A stretch of 14,276 bases of DNA from Flavobacteriaceae bacterium (GCA_013214275.1 JABSPP010000015.1:1-14276); one strand, 5' to 3'. Numbered from the stretch's first letter, positions 7,265 to 14,073 are shown. The notes: generated by a model not told the origin, from the letters alone. Made by a program: numbers and translations.

Positions 7265-7431
7265 TAGTTAAACCTCTCACCCAAATCAAGAAGACCGTCA
7301 AAAAAAGCAGGATCATTATCAAATCTATCACCTAGATCTAGAATGCCATCTGTACCCGTATCAATTACGCCGCCTTGGCTGTCATTTACTATGTCGAATG
7401 TTCCTGTGAATGGATTAAATTTAAAACTCAT
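7264..7431 (-). CDS. 55-residue protein with a duplicated DGxLDLGxRF motif
   Basis: A small gene fills the apparent gap between two cassette genes. ATG at 7431-7429 overlaps the previous stop as ATGA, and its TAA (7266-7264) overlaps the fibre ATG as TAATG, so both ends are coupled like every other junction here. It begins MSFKFNPFTGTFDIV, an 'FNPFTG' start I associate with small phage proteins next to fibre genes. It then contains DGILDLGDRFDND and DGLLDLGERFN, two copies of the same motif, the second ending the protein. It is acidic, with no membrane segment. It is likely a fibre attachment or assembly peptide; that function is inferred from coupling and position alone. Confidence 0.7.
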   Translation of the reverse strand: MSFKFNPFTGTFDIVNDSQGGVIDTGTDGILDLGDRFDNDPAFFDGLLDLGERFN

Positions 7432-7682
7432 ATAACCGTCCAAACAACATTATCTAGTAACTGTTTTGCTGATGTTAAATACGTAACCGTGATTGTTACA
7501 ACAATTGTTCCTACTAAGCCGCCTTGTCTATATTCATATATTTCAGTTATTGCGTCCGGGTATTGCGTAGTTACTGCATCAAACGTAACGGTTTTGTCAG
7601 GGCTACCAGCTTGAGTAACTCTTAAATAGAGTTTTCCATTTATCCTTTCTACAGCACCGCCAATTTGAGGTATTAAACTCAT
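7428..7682 (-). CDS. Small beta-rich protein of the fibre cassette
   Basis: 84 residues, joined to its neighbours by ATGA overlaps at both ends. No cysteine and no membrane segment. It has clear alternating strands: RINGKLYLRVTQAG, then KTVTFDAV, EIYEYRQGGLVGTIVVTITV and a final NVVWTVI. This looks like a compact all-beta protein of the kind used as a fibre anchor, capsid decoration or adaptor. GGGAG lies about 12 nt before the ATG, too far for a strong SD, so translation probably depends on coupling. I do not recognise the family. Placement between the capsid terminator and the fibre gene makes a structural role likely. Confidence 0.55.
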   Translation of the reverse strand: MSLIPQIGGAVERINGKLYLRVTQAGSPDKTVTFDAVTTQYPDAITEIYEYRQGGLVGTIVVTITVTYLTSAKQLLDNVVWTVI

Positions 7683-7921
7683 TTGCTAAGCGCTCCCACT
7701 GCCACGATCTCTTCCTCTGACAGTTCGTTAGGATCTTGCCACTCTTTTATGTCTGCAAAAAACCAAACTACCCACATGTTGTTTTCAAGCATGGGCGACA
7801 TGTAGTTAAACTTCTGCCCGTTCAATTGATTGTTTATGACCATTAAGCGCACTAGCTCATCCTTGGAATCAGACTCCAAATAAATGGGAACAAGCTCTAA
7901 GTTAACGCCGTATAGTGCCAT
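7679..7921 (-). CDS. Unrecognised small protein, first gene after the capsid terminator
   Basis: 80 residues, alpha/beta. It runs MALYGVNLELVPIYLESDSK, an aromatic centre KFNYMSPMLENNMWVVWFFA, and an acidic C-terminus with NELSEEEIVAVGAL. The ATG at 7921 is only 5 nt after the T tract of the capsid terminator, and no SD is present between them, so expression would rely on readthrough and perhaps on ribosomes arriving from the capsid gene. It overlaps the next gene by ATGA. I do not recognise the family. Being the first gene of the fibre cassette it could be a capsid- or neck-binding adaptor, which is only inference. Confidence 0.55.
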   Translation of the reverse strand: MALYGVNLELVPIYLESDSKDELVRLMVINNQLNGQKFNYMSPMLENNMWVVWFFADIKEWQDPNELSEEEIVAVGALSK

Positions 7922-7926
7922 AAGCT

Positions 7927-7949
7927 AAAAAGGGGTCCCGAAGGACCCC
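7927..7949 (-). terminator. Intrinsic terminator after the major capsid gene, cUUCGg loop
   Basis: Minus strand GGGGTCC TTCG GGACCCC TTTTT: a perfect 7-bp GC-rich stem closed by the very stable C(UUCG)G tetraloop and followed directly by five T residues. It lies 6 nt after the capsid stop codon. It is a textbook rho-independent terminator, likely limiting readthrough from highly expressed scaffold/capsid mRNA into the fibre cassette. Confidence 0.92.
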
Positions 7950-7955
7950 ATCCCA

Positions 7956-8795
7956 TTAAGCTGGGTCGTAAACGTAAATTCTTGGGTTAGTAGCAGCAGT
8001 AGACTCAGTCCCATAGAGGTGAGTTACTGTGTAGTCAGTTCTTTGGTTGAGAACTTGTAGCTGCTCTTCGAAAGAAACAGCTCTTTGTCTTGCAAAAGCA
8101 ACTGATTCCATACCAAGTGCTAGAAATCCGTCATCAGGCAATGAAGCAGAGCTAGATTCAAAGATAGCAAATCCGTAGATTGAAGCTACTTGAGCAACTC
8201 TGATTGGATCTGCTGATCCAAACTCATTGGCACGAATAACGTTATTGTTAGCAAGAAGAAGATCCATCATGAATCCTGGAGAAGCAGCGATTGCTCTTTG
8301 CTCTTTAGGAACATTATCAAGATCCATTTGCTTAGCAGCTCTTCTAATAGAAGTAAGACCATCAACAGCAGCAGCTGTATCAGTAGTCTTAGCATTAGCA
8401 ACAGCTTCAGCGAAAATAGCATCATCAACTTCTGCTACGAGTGATCTAATTCCGTTTTCAACAGTTCTTTGAACGAGAGCGATCTTCGATTGAAGCTCAC
8501 CACGCTTGGTGATTGAAAAAGGGATAGACTTATGACGATTTAAAAGAAGCTGTGCAGCAGAGGGAGTGATTGTTTGAGGTGTCATTGCTGCACCTGTTTC
8601 ATCAACGTTCTGAACTGCTAGCTCGGCTAGTTCGATCATGTCTAGTCTATCCATCCCTGGACGTACTTCACCAGAGCGATCCCATACACCTGGCATGTTA
8701 AGAGCTACTGATTGTTGGATAAGAGTTCTTGTTGTGAGTGCCGAAACGACTTTCTCAATCGTTGAGGCGACGTCACTTACACCTGTTGTTGCCAT
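7956..8795 (-). CDS. Major capsid protein (HK97 fold)
   Basis: 279 residues, starting at ATG 8795 with AAGGAG upstream. An N-terminal arm (1-45) is followed by RPGMDRLDMIELAELA and TPQTITPSAAQLLLNRHKSI, typical of the extended loop and early strands. A long spine helix lies near residues 105-137 (VQRTVENGIRSLVAEVDDAI). The central domain has a 'SPGFMMDLLLANN' block near 192-204, then VASIYGFAIFESSSASLP, the usual pattern before the last strands of HK97-fold coats. It ends with NPRIYVYDPA. It forms the icosahedral shell around the scaffold. There is no long N-terminal delta domain or adjacent protease, so maturation by cleavage is not indicated. The scaffold gene lies 11 nt upstream and a strong terminator follows. 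Confidence 0.88.
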   Translation of the reverse strand: MATTGVSDVASTIEKVVSALTTRTLIQQSVALNMPGVWDRSGEVRPGMDRLDMIELAELAVQNVDETGAAMTPQTITPSAAQLLLNRHKSIPFSITKRGELQSKIALVQRTVENGIRSLVAEVDDAIFAEAVANAKTTDTAAAVDGLTSIRRAAKQMDLDNVPKEQRAIAASPGFMMDLLLANNNVIRANEFGSADPIRVAQVASIYGFAIFESSSASLPDDGFLALGMESVAFARQRAVSFEEQLQVLNQRTDYTVTHLYGTESTAATNPRIYVYDPA

Positions 8796-8806
8796 TGTTT
8801 ATCTCC

Positions 8807-9406
8807 TTAAACGAGTAATGATTTTAAAGCATCGCTTAAGACGGCATTAGGGTCCTCCGAAATGAGTTCATCTACCGTCTTTTCTACTGGTACGGCAGCT
8901 TTAGGTCTTCCATCAGGTGTTCCAGGCAGGTTAGATTTGAATAGCCCGGGATTGGTTTTTCTTAGATCGTCGATCGCGGTGTCAACACCGTGCCAAGCGT
9001 CTGAATCAGAGTCATACCCTAATACATCTTTTTTCTTGGTCTTGACGGCTGCTAAGAGAATTTCCGTATCCTCAGCATCTCTTCCATGTCTGGCGACTTC
9101 ATACATTAGTGCAGTTTCTAGTCTCTTCTTTTGCTCTGCCTTCGCTCGCTCTTGAAGATCCATGATCTGACCTTGAGACTTTTCATAAAGCCCTTTGAAG
9201 TCGTTCCTTTCTGTCATGGCCTGATTTTCTTTTTCTTCCATCTTGCCAACAACAGATTGGTACTTTGATTTCCAACTCTTTGATTCATTAAGCAAACGAT
9301 CTTTGCTCTGCTCTAGGGCTTCGATCCGACTTACTAATGCATCAACATCTACCGTGGTTTCCTGCTTTTCAGCATTCGGATCTTGTCCTTCGACAATCTC
9401 ACTCAT
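8807..9406 (-). CDS. Scaffolding protein
   Basis: 199 residues, highly charged. Residues about 20-100 form a long coiled coil (ALVSRIEALEQSKDRLLNES and MEEKENQAMTERNDFKGLYE). The C-terminal part is flexible, with LPGTPDGRPKAAVPVEKTVD and an acidic tail. Such a coiled-coil protein immediately before the major capsid gene is the hallmark of scaffold proteins that guide procapsid assembly and then exit or are degraded. ATG at 9406 follows AAGGAAG with 4 nt spacing, a strong site. The 85-nt stretch upstream carries a candidate promoter and a palindrome. No protease domain is fused to it. Confidence 0.85.
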   Translation of the reverse strand: MSEIVEGQDPNAEKQETTVDVDALVSRIEALEQSKDRLLNESKSWKSKYQSVVGKMEEKENQAMTERNDFKGLYEKSQGQIMDLQERAKAEQKKRLETALMYEVARHGRDAEDTEILLAAVKTKKKDVLGYDSDSDAWHGVDTAIDDLRKTNPGLFKSNLPGTPDGRPKAAVPVEKTVDELISEDPNAVLSDALKSLLV

Positions 9407-9457
9407 AATTCTTCCTTGTTATGACGTTCGTCGTGGACCCATTCGGGTATGTATAGG

Positions 9458-9471
9458 ATTATTTAAATAAT
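9458..9471. repeat. 14-bp perfect palindrome over the candidate -10 box
   Basis: ATTATTTAAATAAT reads identically on both strands and overlaps the candidate -10 box. It could be an operator half-site pair for a dimeric regulator, but AT-only palindromes also arise by chance in AT-rich gaps. Confidence 0.4.
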
Positions 9472-9494
9472 ACAAGATTTAGGGTTTTTGTCTA
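9467..9494 (-). promoter_or_regulatory. Candidate sigma70-type promoter before scaffold/capsid
   Basis: Minus strand TAGACA (9494-9489), a 16-nt spacer, then TATTAT (9472-9467); each box matches the consensus at five of six positions. The -35 box overlaps the stop codon of the preceding gene, so the element uses the only sizeable gap in this head region. It would give scaffold and capsid extra transcription. Call based on sequence only. Confidence 0.45.
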
Positions 9495-9938
9495 CCGTGT
9501 CGATTTCCTCACGTTATTTTTAAAAAAAGATCGTATTAAGCGTGAGATGTTTTCCTTGAATTGCTCGCCTTCTCTAGGTAATAGCCTTCGAATTACTTTA
9601 CCGGCGGCGCCTGAAATATCATGAAATGCAGCTACCGGATCATTAAACTTTATTAATATTCCCAACTTACCTCTAGACTGGGTTACTTTTAGACTTTTAA
9701 GCATACGCCCAGTTCTTAACATGTCGACTGGTCTTCTTGATCCACCCTTAAACCTATTGGCATACGGAATAGAGTAATCAACAAACTTTTCACCACGTAC
9801 GGGCGATCTGCCTTGAAGTATAGTCGCAATTATCTCTGCCTCGATTCCTGACTTGTCTGCCCTAGCAATGTTTTGCTTTAGCTTTTTCTCGAAGCTGTTA
9901 ATAAATGTAGACGTCTTAGGAACTTTAACTTTTGCCAT
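9492..9938 (-). CDS. HK97 gp10-like protein, second of two paralogues
   Basis: 148 residues, basic. Motifs in order: LQGRSPVRGEKF (41-52), YANRFKGGSRRPVDMLRTGRM (59-79) with the typical 'TGxMLxSLxV' turn, FHDISGAAGKVIRRLLPREG (105-124) and a basic C-terminal helix. The SPV[RK]G, TGxM and H-x-x-x-G...R pattern is that of the HK97 gp10/virion-morphogenesis family, which acts at the neck as a tail-completion or head-closure component. Its ATG overlaps the stop of the first paralogue as TAATG, with GGAG upstream. It lies before the scaffold gene, not after the capsid as is more usual. Family call is good; the exact place in the particle is uncertain. Confidence 0.65.
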   Translation of the reverse strand: MAKVKVPKTSTFINSFEKKLKQNIARADKSGIEAEIIATILQGRSPVRGEKFVDYSIPYANRFKGGSRRPVDMLRTGRMLKSLKVTQSRGKLGILIKFNDPVAAFHDISGAAGKVIRRLLPREGEQFKENISRLIRSFFKNNVRKSTR

Positions 9939-10414
9939 TACAGATCTCCAAGTATGTCATCAACTATTGACTGAGTCTCATCAGGCTCATCACGTATCTC
10001 ATTAATAGCATTATTGACACGATCCATTATGCCTTTCTTAAATACTTGATTGGGTGCAGCTATAAACCTTCTCTGTGGCAATGTGTCACCGTTGTTATGA
10101 TTAAACGCCTTAAGTCTTTCTACTTGAACAGCATTCTCAAATATTCCCACTGTGACCGAATCATCCTGCTGCTCTTCAAATGAAATAGATGCACGCATGT
10201 CTCCAAACTCAAATAGTTCGCTATCAGTACCATCTTTCTTTTTGCGTTTGTATTTGCCGCCTTTAACGGGAGAAGTAGAGCGATCTAGAGAAGAATTGAT
10301 TTCCTCCACTAAGATCTCACCAGCTATACGCTTAGCCCTCTGCTTCTGTTCCTCCGATAAACCCTTCAGATTCAGGTTCACCTTCTTGGTCGACTCGTTC
10401 AGATTGATTGTCAT
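9938..10414 (-). CDS. HK97 gp10-like protein, first of two paralogues
   Basis: 158 residues. It carries SPVKGGKYKRKKKDG (48-62), FGDMRASISFEE (70-81), FNHNNGDTLPQRRFIAAPNQ (104-123) and a C-terminal helix with an acidic tail. These blocks appear in the same order as in the next gene (SPV[KR]G, GxM.xS, H..G and R-R near P), so the two look like paralogues. The family is the neck/tail completion HK97 gp10 group. The start at 10414 is well supported by AGGAGG 5 nt upstream, even though this puts the first 83 nt inside the portal gene in another frame. The long overlap is unusual here, where most junctions overlap by 1-4 nt. Confidence 0.65.
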   Translation of the reverse strand: MTINLNESTKKVNLNLKGLSEEQKQRAKRIAGEILVEEINSSLDRSTSPVKGGKYKRKKKDGTDSELFEFGDMRASISFEEQQDDSVTVGIFENAVQVERLKAFNHNNGDTLPQRRFIAAPNQVFKKGIMDRVNNAINEIRDEPDETQSIVDDILGDL

Positions 10415-11927
10415 TAAAGCCTCCTAAGAACCGTTGTGCGTTTTCCATTTTCTTTGCTTCAATGCGCTCTAGTTTTTCCTTAGCCTCTTCCTCGGTCATG
10501 TTCGGGTCCATTTTTATGAACTTCTCATGCTCCTCGATAAGACCAAGCTCTAGCATCATCTTGATGTTCTCTAAGGTTTCTCTGTCAGACACCATTACCT
10601 TAGGCTTAGGAAAGATAATCATAAGCTCGTCGTCTTCACTAATTCTGCGAGATCCGATTACTTGCTCCCATCTTGCGACAATTTTAAACATTGCCTTTTC
10701 TAGTCTGTGATAACGCTTTTGGTTGTGCTCAATAATCTTTTGAACAGATGCCCCTGAAATAGCTCTAGAGATACCGTTCATTGCATTCACACCAGAGTCC
10801 ATTTCAAAGTTCTCAATGCCATGCTCTTTCATTATCTGAGTAAGGTAGCCCGTGTCGGAATCCATCATTGGACCAATCTGAGCTCCTGATGTCTTGTAAT
10901 CGAACTCAGTAGTCGAGTCACCCTCTTTAGATGATTGAGGAAGTTCGATAGCTGATAGCTGCCCATGAGACATCTTTTGAAATCTACCCGCCATTCTCTC
11001 TGGGTATTTGAATACCTGCACACCCGAGCCATGCACGTTTTTAGCTGTTAGTGTTTCAGATTGCTGAGCGTTAAATGTAATAGATTGCTCTGTGAGTGGG
11101 TTAATAGTTGGGTAATCTACACTCGTATCACTTGAGACATAAACAAATGGAAGTGTGCCCAGTGGGTTTACATTGTCTGGGTTGCCTTCAATTGGGATGT
11201 ATGTGATTGATGGCTTTAAGACTTCAACACCGTTTTGGATGACCGTGGTGGTTCTTCTAACGACTTTTACTACTTGAGTGTCGCTCCAGAATACCCATGT
11301 CTTAGATTCAGCAGCACCGTCTGTTTGACCTTCTGCTACTAAATCAGCAATGCCATCAGATGTATTAGACTTCATGCCAGGGTCACGATTAGCACCTGTA
11401 CGTGAATTCTGTGTAATCTCTGTGTCAGGATAGTTCAAACCAACAATCAAAAGCTTTCCAGTATCTTTGTCCCTCACCAAAATAAACTCATAAGGCTGCA
11501 GAGACATAAACTGATACATTTGTTCTTTCTGGCGATAGTTGACCCACATGAGCCCGTACTTATGAAGATTAAATGTCTTATCAAAGAACTCTAATTCTTC
11601 GTTACCTGAGCCTTCTTTAAGAATCTCATCATACAATTCTGTCTTATCATCAGAATCAGAAACCTTTCTTATTGGCTCCTCTGAGTATGCCTGTGCTCTT
11701 TTATCAGTGATCATCTTGGAAATAGAAATGTTAGAGATCGTGTAGCCCTTAGCGGATGTAGGTCTATTTCTTTCTATTTGCTGCCTGACATAGGGGGCTT
11801 GGTTTCCTGAATAGCACTGATATGCATCGAATGCTTGAATGCGTCTGTCTTTGTCTTCTGACTTCTCCGTCTCGGTAAGAATGCGCATGATTACATTGGT
11901 ATTTAAGAGATCGTTTTCTTCATCCAT
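10332..11927 (-). CDS. Portal protein, SPP1 gp6-like
   Basis: 531 residues, usual size for SPP1 gp6-type portals. It begins with an acidic helix, then FDAYQCYSGNQAPYV and YTISNISISKMITDKRAQAY, the typical early portal region. Residues about 110-330 are the strand-rich core (NLHKYGLMWVNYRQKEQMYQ, TWVFWSDTQVVKVVRRTTTV), and GISRAISGASVQKIIEHNQK begins the long stem/crown helix that continues through YHRLEKAMFKIVARWEQVIG. The C-terminus is very acidic. The portal forms the dodecameric DNA gate, docks the terminase during packaging and later the adaptor. ATG at 11927 lies 2 nt after the terminase stop with GAGG upstream. The last 27 codons overlap the next gene. Confidence 0.9.
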   Translation of the reverse strand: MDEENDLLNTNVIMRILTETEKSEDKDRRIQAFDAYQCYSGNQAPYVRQQIERNRPTSAKGYTISNISISKMITDKRAQAYSEEPIRKVSDSDDKTELYDEILKEGSGNEELEFFDKTFNLHKYGLMWVNYRQKEQMYQFMSLQPYEFILVRDKDTGKLLIVGLNYPDTEITQNSRTGANRDPGMKSNTSDGIADLVAEGQTDGAAESKTWVFWSDTQVVKVVRRTTTVIQNGVEVLKPSITYIPIEGNPDNVNPLGTLPFVYVSSDTSVDYPTINPLTEQSITFNAQQSETLTAKNVHGSGVQVFKYPERMAGRFQKMSHGQLSAIELPQSSKEGDSTTEFDYKTSGAQIGPMMDSDTGYLTQIMKEHGIENFEMDSGVNAMNGISRAISGASVQKIIEHNQKRYHRLEKAMFKIVARWEQVIGSRRISEDDELMIIFPKPKVMVSDRETLENIKMMLELGLIEEHEKFIKMDPNMTEEEAKEKLERIEAKKMENAQRFLGGFNDNQSERVDQEGEPESEGFIGGTEAEG

Positions 11928-11929
11928 GA

Positions 11930-13300
11930 TTACCTCATAACAATATTAACATTGTCGCTGATCGGAGGATTCTCTATTTCATAATCAATCCAATATCCGA
12001 TAGCCGTTGTTACGTGCTGACTTTCCAAGCTGTCATCCTCTAGGTATTGACCGCCTTTTTTTAGCTTTGTGAGTCGAAACCCTTCATCAGCTTTTTCAGC
12101 TTCCTTGTATATATATAATTGAGTTTTTCTCTGATAGTTGCAAGATTTCGCATTAACCCTGTTGTGCCTTCTCCTTATTGGAGGGTTGGACTTGGGAACG
12201 CACATTTCATAATTGACTTTATTCCTTTTTAAAAAATTTTCAATTATTTCATAATCGGTTGTCTTTGATCTAGGGTCTTTATGACTACCAGAGGCGTCAC
12301 CAAAAACTCGAAAATATCCTCTTTTCTTTAATATATCAGATTCTCCAAATTCTCTCATCATGTCATTTGTATCGGCGCCATGGATTATTATAGTTTTGGC
12401 TACATGAAATATCCCATTGATATTTTGACCAATGGCCATCGACATAGGCTTTCCAGCAGCAATATTAAAATCGTGCATAAGATCAATAGGGTAATTAAGA
12501 TTAAAAATATAGTGCTCATCCCTATAGTTTCTAGCTCGCAAATAATTGTAATAAATTCCACCCTTAGGGTCTTCTACCCACTTTCCCTCTACAAGCCTTG
12601 CAATTTCTATTGGACTCATATTCTTCATGAGATTTGGTATGTACCAAGGCTCTAGAAATGGGTTTTGTCGGGCATCTGAATAATAAACATGTTTCAAAGG
12701 ATCTTTCTCTGATCCCAGTATCATTTTTTTATAAAGCGGATGGCTTGGGCTGTCCGGGTTAGTTAGTGAAATCAATAAATTTCTTTTTGCTTTTGCTCTA
12801 CCTATACGAGAATAAAAAGTGTCATAAGCAGGCCAGTAATCTCCATCATTCTCAGTTGCCTCCTCAAGGATGCACCCTGATATCTTTAGTGAACGATATG
12901 ATTTCCATCTTTTCTTGTGCCATGTTTTTAAAAAGCACGAAGCCCCCCATGAAAAATCCCATCTTTGCTTAACCTCATTAAACTCATAATCAACCCCTTC
13001 TACAAAATCACCTTCTAAATGATCTTTAAAAGTGTCCAAAATCGTATCTACTGCATCAGGCCTAGTTATCCTCCCCAAAACCCATTTAGCGTTAGGGTCC
13101 TCGACAAGACACACGAGTGCTACATGTACACCGAATAAAGACTTTCCAGAACCTAAAGTTCCAGAACAAAGCACTTCATGAATTCCTTTTGAATAATCAA
13201 ATTTTCTGAATATTTCTTTAATGGCCCTAGAGGTCCAGGGCATTTCCATCGGATTGTATTCAGTAAAGGAAGGTAACTCTTTATGAGTCGTCGTTGTCAT
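11930..13300 (-). CDS. terL: Terminase large subunit
   Basis: 456 residues. The ATPase half has Walker A GTLGSGKS (47-54), a Walker B-like CILEEA (143-148) and the coupling motif SLTNP (178-182). The RNase H-like nuclease half has MHDFN (D277) and FGDASG (D335), with SQHVTTA near 427-433 as the third site region. It pumps and cuts phage DNA at the portal. In Walker B the position before the catalytic Glu is Glu, not the common Asp. The start overlaps the small subunit gene by 20 nt with little SD signal, suggesting coupling; a start at a later Met would remove conserved-looking sequence. By eye it is more AT-rich than the portal gene. Family assignment is secure. Confidence 0.95.
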   Translation of the reverse strand: MTTTTHKELPSFTEYNPMEMPWTSRAIKEIFRKFDYSKGIHEVLCSGTLGSGKSLFGVHVALVCLVEDPNAKWVLGRITRPDAVDTILDTFKDHLEGDFVEGVDYEFNEVKQRWDFSWGASCFLKTWHKKRWKSYRSLKISGCILEEATENDGDYWPAYDTFYSRIGRAKAKRNLLISLTNPDSPSHPLYKKMILGSEKDPLKHVYYSDARQNPFLEPWYIPNLMKNMSPIEIARLVEGKWVEDPKGGIYYNYLRARNYRDEHYIFNLNYPIDLMHDFNIAAGKPMSMAIGQNINGIFHVAKTIIIHGADTNDMMREFGESDILKKRGYFRVFGDASGSHKDPRSKTTDYEIIENFLKRNKVNYEMCVPKSNPPIRRRHNRVNAKSCNYQRKTQLYIYKEAEKADEGFRLTKLKKGGQYLEDDSLESQHVTTAIGYWIDYEIENPPISDNVNIVMR

Positions 13301-13652
13301 CTAGGCTGTAGTTTAGTGTGAGGGTTTTACCAGCCTCTACAGTTGTTTCTTGCTTGTCTCTCCAACCATGCATATTCTTCATCATCATATACCACATAGT
13401 TGTATTAAAATTCTGCTTATCAAACAAAGAAGAATGTCCTGCTTCTAGTAAAAAGTACTCTGATGCTGCTTTTCCTATACTTTTGGCTTCGGAAAAGGCG
13501 GGGTGAAGCTTCTCCCAATTGTACAATGTGTCAACATTTACACGTACTTCTGGGTGACCTGCGAAAGAAGTGTACGTCATACCTTGAGACATGTGTTGGA
13601 TCAGCATTTCTGCGTATTCTTCTCGGTAGGATGTTGGTCTTCCAATGGCCAT
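13281..13652 (-). CDS. terS: Terminase small subunit
   Basis: 123 residues. It starts GRPTSYREEYAEMLIQHMSQ, continues with SFAGHPEVRVNVDTLYNWEK (a helix-turn-helix), then HPAFSEAKSIGKAASEYFLL and NFNTTMWYMMMKNMHGWRDK. This run of motifs is characteristic of one widespread small-terminase family: an N-terminal DNA-binding HTH plus an oligomerisation helix. It recognises the packaging site and regulates the large subunit next to it. The ATG overlaps the previous stop as TAATG, and AAGGG lies upstream. The tail DDNDDS is acidic. Strong call on motif recognition and on the adjacent large subunit. Confidence 0.9.
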   Translation of the reverse strand: MAIGRPTSYREEYAEMLIQHMSQGMTYTSFAGHPEVRVNVDTLYNWEKLHPAFSEAKSIGKAASEYFLLEAGHSSLFDKQNFNTTMWYMMMKNMHGWRDKQETTVEAGKTLTLNYSLDDNDDS

Positions 13653-13864
13653 TACTTTTTACCCTTCTGTGCCTTAATAGCTCTCTGTGCTTTTTCTGCA
13701 GACTCTTTAGTCTTGTAGATGCACTTACCTGAACCAATTCTGTATTTACCGTTAGAGCATTTAATTACTGGCATAATTCCCTCATCGATTGCTTCAAAGG
13801 ATTGAATTAAGAGGCTTGCTAGAATCTGATCAAACTCACTATCAACTAATTCTAGGTTACTCAT
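13652..13864 (-). CDS. Small protein with a KCSNGKYRIGSGKC motif
   Basis: 70 residues. An acidic helical first half (MSNLELVDSEFDQILASLLI) is followed by IKCSNGKYRIGSGKCIYKTK (35-54) with Cys36 and Cys48, and a basic Lys/Ala-rich C-terminal helix. I have seen this small beta motif with 'GKYRIGxGxC' and a following 'SAEKAxRA' helix on other phage proteins, but know no function for it. It could be a nucleic-acid-binding or head-associated module, given the basic tail and adjacency to the terminase. ATG at 13864 has AAAGGA upstream and overlaps the previous stop as ATGA; its stop overlaps the terminase small subunit start. Confidence 0.6.
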   Translation of the reverse strand: MSNLELVDSEFDQILASLLIQSFEAIDEGIMPVIKCSNGKYRIGSGKCIYKTKESAEKAQRAIKAQKGKK

Positions 13865-14073
13865 TTATTCCTTTGGTATATCTCGGACATTATCCGACCG
13901 AATATATAAGCTACGTCTTCTTGAAATTCCTTATCATTGTGTGTCACAAAACAGATTTTATCAAGTAGGTTACGAAAATCATTGTCTATTGCGTTAATAT
14001 GAGGTGTGTAGTCCTCTTCAAATGAGCCCTCTCTTTGTCTTGCGTGGAAGTCTACATTAATTATTTTGCTCAT
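13861..14073 (-). CDS. Small hypothetical protein
   Basis: I start this at ATG 14073-14071, preceded by AAGGA with 5-nt spacing, giving 70 residues beginning MSKIINVDFHARQREGSFEE. A longer frame from GTG 14112 is open but has no SD. The protein is acidic and mostly helical, with DFRNLLDKICFVTH and QEDVAYIFGRIMSEIYQRNK. I do not recognise the family. It is coupled by ATGA to the next small gene and is the first complete gene upstream of the terminase pair. Confidence 0.55.
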   Translation of the reverse strand: MSKIINVDFHARQREGSFEEDYTPHINAIDNDFRNLLDKICFVTHNDKEFQEDVAYIFGRIMSEIYQRNK

